A stretch of DNA of 64,000 nt, from the NCBI RefSeq assembly GCF_016801865.2, contig NC_068939.1, positions 132,155,116 through 132,219,115 on the forward strand. Reading direction: 5' to 3'. The DNA is from Culex pipiens pallens. Its lineage: Eukaryota > Arthropoda > Insecta > Diptera > Culicidae. The position numbers and the translations under genes are program-made. The notes beneath the pieces were generated by a model, which did no database searches, was not told the origin of the DNA, and saw nothing but the letters and a program-made list of their open reading frames with translations. This document shows positions 1-11,082 of this stretch, piece by piece (positions within the stretch are counted from its first letter, which is position 1; the number at the start of each line of letters is the position of its first letter).

Positions 1-809
1 TTGCGAAAAAAGAAAGTGCTCTCTCTTAACGTCACATGTCCCGCAGAGAGCCACCCCACCCTTCACCATGGTAGAAGAAACGGAGAAGGTGGTGGCCACG
101 TGGTTCGGTCCCGTGTGTTCGCCGTCCGCCTCGCGTCCAAGTCCTTGTGCAAACACAGGGCGACGACGACGATGGATGGTTTTGGTTTCGTTTCTACGGT
201 GCCCCAAAGGCAGCGGTCTATACTTTTGCTTTTTGGACGACAAAACCAATCCGATTCGGTGGTGAAAATGTAAGGGGAAGCTTAAATGAGTTTTATACTA
301 ATATGTTAGTTTGAACGATCATTGTTATTCGAGAGGTATTTTTTTTACTGAATTAAATTGATCTAAAATAAATTGAAAAATATTTCGATAGCTGCTATCA
401 GAGCTTAAATCAGGATGTTTGGTAAGACTCAAAATTATTTTAAGAAACCCGTTCAAACACTTTCAATCCGCTGTTTTTTCAATTTTCAGTCAACAACGGT
501 TGCCAATGCCCACGTCGCTCTGGTTTCGACATCTCCACTCCGGACCCAAAAGTTACCACAGCGCCACGTGTGCCATTCAACGATATAGGGAAGGTCCCCG
601 TTAATGGCATCAACCTCTTGGTCCTCGTGGTCCGATGATGGAAAGAAAGGTTTCCACTTCCTCTTGGGCTTTGCCGTTCTCGGTTTGACTTTTCATCTAA
701 ATTAATATATTTCCTATTCTTGAGTGGATGTGTTTGCTTCCCTCTGCCGTCGAACTCTTCTTGACGTGAAAGTTGTGTGTGTACTGTGGAGTGATGTGAC
801 TTTATAATA
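1..809. other. Unique sequence, no supported gene
   Basis: The stretch is GC-mixed at first and AT-rich after position 280. Short open frames exist (positions 1-273 and, on the minus strand, 479-871), but they lack recognisable domains, a signal peptide or splice structure. No repeat or transposon end was recognised before the duplication at 810-817. It could be intron or flanking DNA of a gene outside the window. Confidence 0.5.
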
Positions 810-817
810 GGTACAGC

Positions 818-1543
818 TAAGGCTACCAACTCTTGCTGAGCAAAAATACGTACATTTTGCCGATATGACAATATGATATAAGAAAAACTGTCAAGGAATT
901 ATTTAGATAAATTTAAAATTTTGGGAATTAAAAATATAAAACTGTATCGTTTTTGCAGCTTACAAATTCCACTTTGCTATCAAAGTGCTTATGACTTTCA
1001 CGTTCAATAAACCGTGATTTGCTGAATCAAATCTTCATTTTCTTTTTGTTAAACCTTTTAAAGTTCACGGAATGTCAAATTGCTTTTTACGAATAATATC
1101 AGTCTCAGTGTTTTCGCGAAAACATTTCTAGATTTTTTTATAGAAAAGTTCCAATAAACATGTGCAACACAACAGCTTATAGGACCGTTAAAAAAACTTT
1201 ACATTTGCTAATTTGCTTTATAAAGCCTTTGGATCTTTTATTGAATAAACACGTTTTGTAAAGAATTTGGAAAGAACAATAATTGATAATCCACTCTGAA
1301 ATAAGGAATTTCTGGAAAACTATCCAAGTTATCTCTTTAAAATCGATCTGACAGTGAAATAACAATGCAAAAGCTTTGGCCAAATTAAAAAAAAAACAAT
1401 TAATTTTTTTACAGTTATTAAAATTCCGTACAAATCCGTATTTTGCGAAAAATTCCGGTCGAAAATTCCGGCCTGTTAAAAATCCGCGAAAAGGGTTGAA
1501 AATCCGTACGGTAAGGAAAAAATCCGTACAGTTGGTAGCCTTA
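818..1543. mobile_element. Non-autonomous hAT-like element (726 bp, 8-bp TSD)
   Basis: The left end reads TAAGGCTACCAACT and the right end is its near-perfect inverse, AGTTGGTAGCCTTA. The octamer GGTACAGC flanks the element exactly on both sides (810-817 and 1544-1551). An 8-bp duplication with a terminal repeat fitting the YARNG start is typical of the hAT superfamily. The interior is AT-rich and has no transposase-like frame, so it must have been mobilised in trans. The right subterminal region repeats AATCCGTA-type motifs (about 1430-1530), as hAT subterminal regions often do. The pre-insertion site would read through a single GGTACAGC. Confidence 0.85.
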
Positions 1544-1551
1544 GGTACAGC

Positions 1552-2590
1552 GAAGAAATAATCATCATCAAAAGAAAATCGTTGAATCGTTCATCAAGAG
1601 AAAAAAATCCTAAACGAGCATGGCTCTCCTTTCTCGCGCACGATCGGTAAAAAGAATCTAAAAAAATCATCATCTTCATTATTCGGCGGAACATCTTTTT
1701 CACTACTACACTTGCAAGTGTAACGTCACACGTCGAAAAATGTCCTGTCACATTTTGTGTGTGAAGACAAAGTGAAATAAATATTTTGAGTGGTGCTGAC
1801 AAGGAAATTTAGAAACAAATTATCAGCAATTTTTTTGCGTGATTTGCCTCCTCTCTCTTCCGCGGGTGAAGAAAACTCGCAAGCGAAAATGATTTTTTTT
1901 TTGCGATTATCCCATCCTTGGTCTCTATAAGGTCAGAGAAATTAGCGTGAGATTTACAAATCACCTCATATCAATTTGATTACAACCAATGTTGTTGAAA
2001 TATTAAACCATCAGCTCTCAGCAACTACAATTATCACGCCTGAATAGTGAATACTCAAATACTCATGCCAAAAATGTTGGGTTTACACACTCGCGTTTGA
2101 CATTCTCCTTTTCTCTCTCATTCTCGCATTCACGATCATCCAATCAAAACAGCGATTAACCACAAAAGCCGGCATAAAACCAATTTTGCAAGCGCAGTTT
2201 AACGGGACGTCATGCATGTTCGGCTCCTAATCGCCATCTTGAGTAATTTCATTGCAGTTTTGAGAGAATCGCAAGAAGAAGAAATCTCACAAACTGATGG
2301 TCGCTATACTCTCTGATACTTTTGGTGCATTTGTAACACTGATTACAACCATTTTTTATTTCTCAGCAAAAAAGTATTTTTTTATGTTTTTTCAATGCTA
2401 TTCCAAAACTTTTTTCGGAAACAATTATTTGATCAAAAACATGATTAATTAAAAATATGCAAAAAAAACTAAAATTGTTTGCCAGAAATGTACGAAAAAA
2501 TACTATATTTAAATTTGGTAATGTTTTTACTGCGATCACCTAAAACTGAAATCTAGGTCATTCCAGGTTAACTGAGTACACTTTTGGACT
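1552..2590. other. AT-rich unique sequence, nothing identified
   Basis: No coding region, RNA gene or clear transposon end was found. The part around 1830-2330 has weak inverted similarity between its two edges (TGAGATTT-type and TCGCAAG-type words), which might be an old foldback, but the match is too poor to call. Confidence 0.4.
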
Positions 2591-3737
2591 CGACCTTCAC
2601 CGATTTGGACCAAACTTGGAGGGAACGTTCTCTATCGATAGTTAACAGAAATCCCAAGTTTGGAACTTTTTGAGCCATCCCTCTTTTTTTGCATTGACTT
2701 CTTTTTTGACGATTTTCCAAAAAAAAAATTTTTTTCTTTTATTACAGGTTGCATTTTATAGAAAATTGTCCAAGGAATTCGATAAAAATAAAATTTTAAC
2801 CCTCAAATGCGCAGCACTCGGAAGTAAATGGTGTACTTTTCAACAAAAAGGATGGAATCCCGCATAGCTCGGTTTTTATATGTCGGATTTGAATTTATAG
2901 GACAGAGTGCTGCACAAAATCGAACTTTTTTCAGTAAAATCGCTGTTTCTCGCCAATAGTTCGTTTTAGTTTGAGACTTACATTGATTATTTTGTAAAAT
3001 TGTCTAGAGAACACGATGGTGATAATACAAAAATATTAAAAATATAAGAAATTGGACAAAAGTGATTTTGTAAACATAAATTGTAAAAATGTAATATAAG
3101 GGGGCATTTAAGGGTTAATTTTTTTTATCGAACTCCTGTTAATCCTCCAACAGTAAATAAAAATACAAATCCTAATGATCATAATAAAGCAGGTATATAG
3201 TTTAGTTGTGTCCCGTGAAGAGTAGCTAATCAACTGAAAATTTTAATTCCTGTTGGTACAGCAATAATTATTGCACATATAAATAAAATAAGCTCGTGTA
3301 TCAGCATCTATTCCAAATGTTAACATATGATGGGCTCAAACAATAAATCCTAATAAACCAATAGCTAATATAGCATAAATTATTCCTAAAGTTCCAAATG
3401 TTTCCTTTTTCCTCTTTCTTGAGTAATAATATGAGAAATTATCCCAAACCCTGGAAGAATTAAAATATACACTTCTGGATGTCCAAAGAATGAAAATAAA
3501 TGTTGATATAAAATTGGATCTCCTCCTCCAATTTCTTTAAAATTTAATCTGTAAAAAGTCTTTTGCTCAAATAGTTGCAAAGTTATGATCAAAAGAAACA
3601 TTTTTTTATAAAATCATCAAAAAAGAGGGCGGTGCCAAAAATAGAGGGATGGGCCAATCATTTCCAAACTTTAGATTTCTGATAACTATTGATAGATGAA
3701 CGTTCCCTCAAAGTTTGGTCCAAATCGGTGAAGGTCG
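2591..3737. mobile_element. Inverted-repeat element with about 150-bp terminal arms
   Basis: Positions 2591-2740 (starting CGACCTTCACCGATTTGG) match, inverted, positions about 3600-3737 (ending CCAAATCGGTGAAGGTCG). The match continues through the ACCAAACTTKGAGGGAACG region and the CCATCCCTCT region. The two arms are roughly 80 percent alike by eye. No convincing target duplication was found, so the ends may extend slightly or be eroded. The interior has no transposase frame. It does contain a mitochondrial cox1 fragment, so the element either captured the fragment or was invaded by it. Superfamily not assigned. Confidence 0.65.
3128..3560 (-). pseudogene. Nuclear mitochondrial fragment of cox1 (NUMT)
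   Basis: On the minus strand the translation includes the highly conserved cytochrome oxidase I stretches IGGGDPILYQHLF, FFGHPEVYILILPGFG and SHIITQE. Further downstream come codons matching WAHHMFT-, D-DTRAYF- and GGLTG-type parts of the protein. After GAA the sequence has AGA where insect cox1 has serine, consistent with the invertebrate mitochondrial code. The copy is dead: one A is missing in the run following AGAGGA, which shifts the frame, and there is a deletion near the DTRAYF region. It covers roughly the middle-to-late third of cox1 and has no mitochondrial neighbours. The edge near 3530-3560 is uncertain because similarity fades just upstream of IGGG. Confidence 0.93.
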
Positions 3738-4502
3738 GCAATAAAAAAGTATTAAAAGTAATAAGCCAATTTATCAGGCATATTTTGCTTATTAATCAAA
3801 AATCTAAAATATTGAAACCATTTAAAATATTTTATAAATATTGAAATAATGACGCACAGCACCAAAAGAAATGTTTTTTTGATAATGAATGATTCTAATC
3901 GAATCTTAGTTTATTGCAATACAAATGCCATCAGGCCACATTGATGTTTTTATATTTATTTGTATACCCCTAGAAAAAAAGCTACGTTGAGTTTAATACA
4001 CCAAAACGGCGGTCGCATGATTGTGATGCATGGCGGCATGAAAGTATATCAGAATCTGCATGAAATCTGTCCTCATGCATTTTTTGCGATATAGGGGTAT
4101 GACATTTTTGCCCGTTACCGACAATTATCGACATTACCGACGGCAGATTGATTGTATTGCAGAAAAAAAATCTTAACAGAACGAGGATTAAACCATCAAC
4201 TTCAAGGTTGCTGATCCGACACGCTACCACCGCGCCATGGACGCTTGATGAATGGTGAAGGACAGAGCGCGAACATAATGTTCTCTCTAGAGTGTTGCTC
4301 GGGGACGCGCCAGCATTCTATGTGTTGGTGAGAACTGCAGAACGCTGACGTGTTTACACGCGGGCAAAAATGTTCTATGGGCTTGCTGCAAAAAATGTAA
4401 TAAAATATAACATTTTCTGCAGCAAATCCACTGTTGCAGATTTTGAGATATATTTTTCGTTTGGGTGTATATTAACCTATTATTTTGGATTCATTTGTTA
4501 AC
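3738..4502. other. AT-rich sequence with one hairpin, no gene
   Basis: No gene is supported. Positions about 4386-4434 form a hairpin: TGCTGCAAAAAATGT pairs with ACATTTTCTGCAGCA around an AT-rich loop with few mismatches. It may be the remnant of a small foldback element. Confidence 0.4.
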
Positions 4503-4888
4503 AGCTGTTGAAGATTGATTCTTTTGCAATTTAATTCAAAACATACAAACGGGAATTGTCTCAACAGCAGCATCCAATTCTTGCCTTGAGAATAGTACAT
4601 CACTTCATTAAATGAAATTCATACGACTTTTGAGTCACATCATCATCTTTTGTGATGACCTGACCTGCCCTACAAACAAAATCCCAAGTAGAAGTAGTTC
4701 TTCCTGCACTCCCCGTGGATATCTTACAGAATCAACCCTTGTTAGAAATCTGTGCTTACTAACATTCCCATCCCGTCCCCTCGAGATCTACAAACTTACA
4801 TGGCGGGCGCCGTTGGTGGCCAAAGACTGTTGCCTTTTCGCACCACCTCTAGTTTTAGCGACCTTGGTGTTTTTTTAGCGCATTCATA
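4503..4888 (+). repeat. Interspersed repeat R, copy A (left part)
   Basis: This segment continues at 6381-6425 after an inserted foldback. It matches copy C (10457-10496 and 16017-16275), including the words GAGATCTACAAACT, CATGGCGGGCGCCGTTGGT and CGCATTCATA. It matches copy B (8981-9140) in the upstream half around CGGGAA, CTTGAGAATA and CATCATCATC. The three copies differ by substitutions and small gaps, so they are old. No coding potential is conserved between copies. The origin of R is not recognised; it could be part of a retroelement. Confidence 0.7.
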
Positions 4889-6380
4889 CAGTATGTAAAA
4901 AAGTATTTACACCCCTTGGGCACTATGCACATTTTGTGATGAAACATGTAAAAAAATTAAAGTTTGACAGGAACCTAGTACTACGTTTTGTTCAGAAACT
5001 CATGCCAAACATTTTGCTACAAAAAACTCATGAAAAGATGATTTCTATAAAAAGTTATATAACAAATACTATTACAAAAATAAAAAAGGTGCAAAAAAAG
5101 TTTGTACACCTTTCGAAAAATAAACATAAATAATGTTATTTGTTGACAAATCACCACCAATCCAGTCTCCCAACTCCAAATAGGCATCCTTGACTGATTA
5201 AAAAAAGAATTTGGATTGAATATAAAGTTTACTAACTACTTAGTATAAAAGTTTATATAACTCTGGAAATTCTACATAAAACTTATCTAAACTTAATTTT
5301 GCAAATTTTTAATTCAACTAAACGTCAATATATTACCATATAATTGCAAAATAAACATTTTGGAGTGGGTATAACACCGTTTTGGGGGTATTTGTATCGA
5401 TAGAATAGATTTTTCGTTGGAATTTCGTACCAACCCGGAATTACGTCGTAGGAAAATCCGCCGGCATCCGAACCGGTCCACGATTCACAAGTCAACCTAT
5501 GTGGAATCGGAAAGGGCATAGAATTTCCGATCTTTTGATACCCAAACATCTAGGTTTTCTTTAAAACCTACATTTTTAAATACCTAAGCAAAAACGTTGT
5601 TATGGTTTCGTTTGAGCAACCTGCCAAAAATGTATGGAATTTCGTAATTTTTGTTCTCGTGGATCAAACTTACTTTTTGCCCAGGTATTTAAAAACGTAG
5701 GTTTTAAAGAAAACCTAGATGTTTGGGTATCAAAAGATCGGAAATTCTATGCCTTTTCCGATTCCACATAGGTTGACTTGTGAATCATGGACCGGTTCGG
5801 ATGCCGGCGGATTTTCCTACGACGTAATTCCGGGTTGTTACGAAATTCCAACAAAAAATCTATTCTATCGATACAAATCCCCCCAAAACGGTGTTATACC
5901 CACTCCAAAATGTTTATTTAGCAATTATATGGTAATATATTGACGTTTAGTTGAATTAAAAGTTTGCAAAATTAAGTTTAGATAAGTTTTATATAGAATT
6001 TCCAGAGTTATATTAACTTTTATACTAAGTAGTTAGTAAACTTTATATTCAATCCAAATTCTTTTTTTAATCAGTCAAGGATGCCTATTTGGAGTTGGGA
6101 GACTGGATTGATGGTGATTTGTCAACAAATAACATTATTTATGTTTATTTTTCGAAAGGTGTACATACTTTTTTTGCCCCTTTTTTATCTTCGTAATAGT
6201 ATTTGTTATATAACTTTTTATAGAAATCATCTTTTCATGAGCTTTTTGTAGCAAAATGTTTGGCATGAGTTTTTGAACAAAACGTAGTACTAGGTTCCTG
6301 TCAAACTTTAATTTTTTTACATGTTTCATCACAAAATGTGCATAGTGCCCAAGGGGTGTAAATACTTTTTTTACATACTG
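4889..6380. mobile_element. TA-duplicating foldback element (1492 bp)
   Basis: The left arm runs from CAGTATGTAAAAAAGTATTT at 4889 to about 5597. Its inverse runs from about 5672 to 6380, ending CTTTTTTTACATACTG, with a loop of roughly 70 bp. A TA dinucleotide flanks each end (4887-4888 and 6381-6382). Repeat R copy C reads CATTCATACATGCTG at 16236, which is the exact unoccupied site. TA duplication and the CAGT-type end suggest the Tc1/mariner superfamily, but no transposase is present. Small open frames occur in mirror pairs in the two arms (4936-5133 with 6135-6332; 5325-5549 with 5719-5943) and are by-products of the palindrome. The arms are very similar, so insertion or arm homogenisation is recent. 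Confidence 0.9.
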
Positions 6381-6425
6381 TACATGCTGTTGACAAGGGA
6401 AATACACCACTATAATTATTTGGCG
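6381..6425 (+). repeat. Interspersed repeat R, copy A (right part)
   Basis: TACATGCTGTTGACAAGGGA continues repeat R after the foldback insertion and matches 16242-16275. Similarity to copy C ends at about GGGAAATAC. Confidence 0.65.
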
Positions 6426-8328
6426 AAAATTTATCAGCCGAAATGAAATTATTTCAATTATTTTTTTGAGATTTTGTGTCTTCATAAGAGTTGTTGCCAT
6501 TTTTGATTTTTTTGAAGGGGATTTTTGGTTTTACGATTTAAAGGATCTAACTTTTCAAGAATATTATAGGGATTTTTTTCACGTAAAAAGTTGTTGGGCT
6601 TGCCAATCCAAGCATTTTTGTCCAAGACACTAAACTGTATCTTGTATTCTACGCCTTCAACGACCATATTTAGAGAAAGCGTATGGGAAAATGATGTTCG
6701 CAGCACTTTTTAGAGCTCTAAAATCAAACATTTTATTTAGATCAATTTGAGATTGAAAGTTAGAGCCGTTTTAAGCTAAAAAAGGAGCAATTATAAATCC
6801 TAAATATATCAATCAAGCGCATGCCAAATTATAAGCGCCAGGATGCATTTCAAAGGGAAGATCACTACAAAATCTCAGTTAAGTTTTTCATTTAATTATG
6901 TCAACACATCGACTTTTGATCATATTTTAGGTTTATATGATAATTTGACTCTCTCACCTGTTTGCTGTGGATTCAAAGTCACTTCGCTACACCGTGAAGT
7001 CTTCGTCCTTTCCCCAGGTATGTGAACGTCAGGAGGACTCCAAAAAGAAAGCATCTTTCGAGACAAGTGAAAACTGAAAAGGTAAATGGAACATCCCTTC
7101 CCCTCCCCCACCGGGGTTGATTTCGCGTCCAATGCTAGAAGTTATATGTCTTATATGTTTCTAGCATGCGTATGTGTGTAACACAGCATTGAGATCCCAC
7201 TTGGCAAAATCAAGCAAAAGATTGTAAGGTATCCCCGTCCTCGTACGGTGCGGGTCGTGCCCGTTGGCGAAATTGTATAGGCTTCTTAAGGTCTGCCCAA
7301 GATGATGATGTTTTCGCTCGTTACCATAGCGAAAGAATGAAAAGTTACCCTTCGCAATACACGCGCGTACGGCGGCGGTGAAGACGAAGATGGCGATGGT
7401 TGTGCAATTTTCCTTTCTTAGATATTGGCACACATACAGAACATACTTACAAACACACGTGGACATGGCAGTTGCGAAGGTGAAAAGGTTGCACGAGTGT
7501 TTTCGAGAGAGGGAGGGAAAAATTGTATGGAAATAAATCATTGGAAAAGTTCGCTCCAGCAGTTCGATTTTAATGAGAAAACGATATTTTCGTGCCAGTT
7601 GAAGTGTTTCGATAATGGTCGGTGAAATGGGAGAGAGTTTTAGGTTACATCTGGTTCGATGGGTTGTTAATTAGTTTTTAGTTGCGACTAGTTTCTGGTT
7701 CAGGACAGCTTTCTTTCAAAATAAACTTACTGATGCGTTGAATATTTAAATTTTAAATTAAAATTGTTGAACATTTTTGTGGATTGACAAACAATCAACC
7801 GAGTCTCATTAACCCATTTGTGAAGTTTACCCTAACAAGCCTGATCTTAACTTGGCACACTCTTCCCCTTGCCCCCACCCACCACCATAAGTGTCTTATC
7901 GTGTTTGATTCATTTGTTTTTCCTGCGCTCAAGAACCTTTCCTTGCGTCTTTGGCAGAAGATCCCTTTTCCTTTGTGGTGTACCCCTCCCCAAAAGTTAC
8001 ACTGTTTTGTGAAAAATCGCAACCGCTGAATTATTTATGGACTCGAAAACGCGACAATTTTAGACATAAAATAATCCTAAACTTCCTACCCCGCACTTTG
8101 AGACCCGGGGTTGGAGCTAGGAAGACACAAACCACACCACCACGTGGAAATGAGGAGGTGAAAAATGGGAAGGGGATGGAAGGTGGAATGCTGCGGGTGG
8201 TGTGAAATAAAATCAAAATACTTAATTCTGTTCTGGAGCATTATTTTTCTTCTCCCCACACTGAGTTTGCTTTGTTTCGAAAAGACATGGTTCTCGTTTG
8301 CACAGTGGGAAAATCAGCTAAAAAAGTG
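6426..8328. other. Mostly unique sequence, no supported gene
   Basis: The part from about 6920 to 8210 is GC-richer and free of recognisable transposons. It has a CAG/GTATGT splice-donor-like site at 7015-7023, but no convincing acceptor or conserved reading frame belongs with it. The open frames present (for example minus strand 7161-7541) show no domain. It may be intronic or regulatory DNA. Confidence 0.4.
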
Positions 8329-8374
8329 GGTTTTTGGTTTTTGGTTTTTGGATTTTGGTTTTTGGTTTTTGGTC
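8329..8374 (+). repeat. Short GGTTTTT heptamer run
   Basis: About six units of GGTTTTT occur here, with one GGATTTT variant. The same heptamer forms the long array starting at 16377. This short run shows what an unexpanded precursor may look like. Confidence 0.9.
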
Positions 8375-8980
8375 CAAATCATATCTCATTGAAAATAATC
8401 GTTACAAGGTCATCATTAAATAATTAATTATACGCGTTCTTGATCATTTTGCTGTCGTTTCGTTAGTTTGTCAACTGTACCTGTAGATTGATAGAATCGC
8501 CATCGTGAAAATCAGGAGTGAGTCGCGCTGTAGTTATAAAACAAGATCGATCTTGAAAATTAGTCATATTAATCGGTGAGTTATTGTGTGCTTCAAGCCC
8601 TTTCTTCATCATCGCTGATTGGGTGGCAAGTTTGAGACGATTGAGTTCGTTAGGTTTATCGCGTAACAAAATTATTTTGATTCATCAAGAACGTTGTGTG
8701 GTGCGCGAGTCTTTTTTTGTGTTGAAAAGACCTTCCCATAGCTCCGTAGGTCGGAAGGCTCGACGTCGGTTGTTTGTGTGTTAAGCCATCTCCATAGCAT
8801 CGTAGCTCGAGAGGCAACGAAAATCAATACCTTATCTAGTTAACAGAATGAAGATCGGAAGGTACTTGATGGTTGAGTTCGGCGCGTCTATTCCATAACA
8901 AATTCAAAAACTATCATTGCAGCATTGCGTTTAACACCTCACTTTATAAATAAATATTATTTGGTTTTATCTTTCCACAG

Positions 8981-9140
8981 CCGGCTGTCTAAGATTAAAC
9001 CATTCCATAAAAAATTTAACAACAGTTAAACGGGAAATGTCTCAACCGCAACATCCGATTGTTTGCCTTGAGAATAAAATATAATACCTTTCAACAAACA
9101 CTATGATTTTGGGCCGCATCATCATCCTCTATGATGAATG
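8981..9140 (+). repeat. Interspersed repeat R, copy B (partial)
   Basis: The segment matches repeat R copy A at 4503-4665 through CGGGAAATGTCTCAAC, CTTGAGAATA and CATCATCATCCTCTATGATG, then diverges. Only the upstream half of R is present, so the copy is truncated on the right. Confidence 0.6.
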
Positions 9141-10140
9141 AAAAATCGCAGCAATCCTTGGTCGCGAACGGTTGACACGAACTTGCGCTCCGCGATTTTT
9201 AGTCTTTCTTCGTTTCGATTTTCCCGTCGTGGCGCTTTACGGTTCACGATTTTCTTCCGGCGGGACATTTCCGTGGATAGTTCTTCCAGTAGTGTGGTGG
9301 TTTTTCGTGATACCAGAATTCTGACAAATTGTTGCAGGTTTTCGTGTGGTTTAGGCGTTCTGAAGATCTTACACATTGATGTGAAATCTTGGTCACTAAG
9401 CGCAAACAGGAGGTTCACAGGGCCTACGAAAAAAAAAAAAATGATTTGATTTTCCGAGTTCATTGTAATGTTGTGAAAATTGTTTTTAAATTTCAAGATG
9501 ATGAGGCCTGAAGCTAAGAAAAATTGTGAGAGGAAGAAGTGAGTGGAGGGGGCGGGGGCAATCGGATGTTGAGGATGGTAGCCTGAAAGCAGTGTTTGCT
9601 GAGATTGGCGGCTCGATTGCTGAGCGGCTTAAAATGCTGGCGGCTCTATAAAAATCGCCGGAGTCGTAACGTATTTTTTTTGGAAAATAAGAAAATTGGA
9701 ATGTGCTGAAAAAAGTGGAAAAGAGAAAAAGTGGTTTGTTGCTTGGTTGTTTTGCTAAATTTGATGAAATAATTTTGCAAATGAAGTTTGGTTATGTTTC
9801 GATGAGAAGAGCTGAGGGTCATTTGGAGTACTGATTAGTTCCGGCCGAATGGTGCGGCACAAAATCCCAGGCCGGAGGCGTGAAACGGCTGGGATATGTC
9901 GTGAAGTTGAGGAATCGCTGGGTGAAGTAAAAGGAAGAGCATGAAGATTTTTGTGGGGCTCAAGAAGAAAAGAAGAAAGTGGCGGAAACGCGCCAAGAAG
10001 AGGAACAGGAGGAAAGAGAAGAGCTGTTTTCTGGAAGGGGAGGAGGAGCTGGTTATGTTGGGGAACTACATCTTTAGAGGAAGTCAGCTGAAATTTGGTG
10101 AGATCCATCAAAAAAAAAAAATAAAAAAATAAATTAAAAA
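9141..10140. other. Unique sequence, no supported gene
   Basis: A minus-strand open frame spans 9755-10354 (199 codons), but it has a phenylalanine-rich low-complexity middle derived from an A-rich tract and no recognised domain. Frames at 9122-9496 are similarly featureless. No transposon end was identified. Confidence 0.4.
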
Positions 10141-10373
10141 ATCTGCAGACTAAATACGCGCTGGGTCTTTGTCTATTTGACAGAGATCCGGAAGTTCTAA
10201 ATAACGTTTGAATCCGATTGATGCAAACGTTCTTCAGGGCGGGGCTTGTCGATTCAAGCTGAGGTACCTCGCGCACGGCTAGCCTGCGTAGAAATGGGTC
10301 ACCGAAGCTCGGCAGAGCTAACACCTTCCAAATGCCTATGCGAGTTATTTGCATGTATAGAATGTAGATCTAA
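10141..10373 (-). repeat. Possible retroposon fragment
   Basis: The GC-richer stretch on the minus strand, with the words GGTGTTAGCTCTGCCGAGC and GCGCGAGGTACCTCAGC, has the look of a dispersed mosquito retroposon rather than local unique DNA. No second copy exists in this window and no duplication was found, so the call rests on appearance only. Confidence 0.25.
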
Positions 10374-10433
10374 AAATGCATGGAAACAACTCAATTTGTA
10401 AGAAGCGACTGCGTGGTCCCGTTTGGTTGGTTG

Positions 10434-10456
10434 CACACACACACACACACACACAC
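10434..10456 (+). repeat. (CA)n microsatellite
   Basis: About eleven uninterrupted CA dinucleotides directly precede repeat R copy C. Confidence 0.95.
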
Positions 10457-10496
10457 ATCATCATCCTCTATGATGAATCCTGACCAAACACCCTAT
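10457..10496 (+). repeat. Interspersed repeat R, copy C (left part)
   Basis: CATCATCATCCTCTATGATG matches copy B, and the segment is cut at CACCCTAT by the hAT-like insertion. The copy resumes at 16017. Confidence 0.6.
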
Positions 10497-11082
10497 CAGA
10501 GGCGCCGACCAGTCCAAAATGTTGGGGGGGCACGGTTGTTTTCCGAAATCGTTAGGTGAGAGTGGCGATTTGATGTTTAAGTTTATTGTATATCACGAAT
10601 TTTACCAATTTGAATATTACGATGTGATACGAGTTTTTTTCATCCGAAATCAATTTTTTTTAAAGATAATTTATTAAAACGTGATTGAGAATGTTTATTG
10701 GGGGAATTTTTTATATGTTTGGAAGGCGAATTCCTTCTAATTGGCATATTCTCACTTATTTTCCAGAAGTAACAGTCAATAATAAAAATGATCAGGTATT
10801 TAAAATTCAACAACACAAATATTCTAAAAATAAAAACAAAAGTAAAAAGCAAAAATTTAGAACTTAAGAAATTGGAAAATACACATGAAAAAACAACATT
10901 TTTTTCAAATCTGCAATTTAGAAAAAAATAACAGATTTACCACAATAAATATTCCAAAATTTAAAAAAAAAAGTTTAAAAAACTCTAGGGTTAAAAAAAC
11001 TCATGGCTCAAAAGTAGAAATTCAGAAATTAAAAAAATCAGAAATTGTTTAAAAAATCGAAAATTTAACATCAATTTATTTG

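Noticed and set aside
5325..5943. Two nearly identical 74-residue frames in opposite orientation
   Set aside because: They are the same arm sequence of the TA foldback read in each direction, with no domain.
7015..7023. Exon ending at a CAG/GTATGT donor
   Set aside because: No acceptor or open frame of matching phase could be paired with it.
8737..8825. Twin tRNA-like SINE (two CCATAGC-CGTAG copies)
   Set aside because: The two copies are only loosely similar and no A or B box is recognisable.
9755..10354. 199-codon minus-strand frame as a gene
   Set aside because: Contains an FFLFFYFFF-type tract from an A-rich run and overlaps a likely retroposon fragment.
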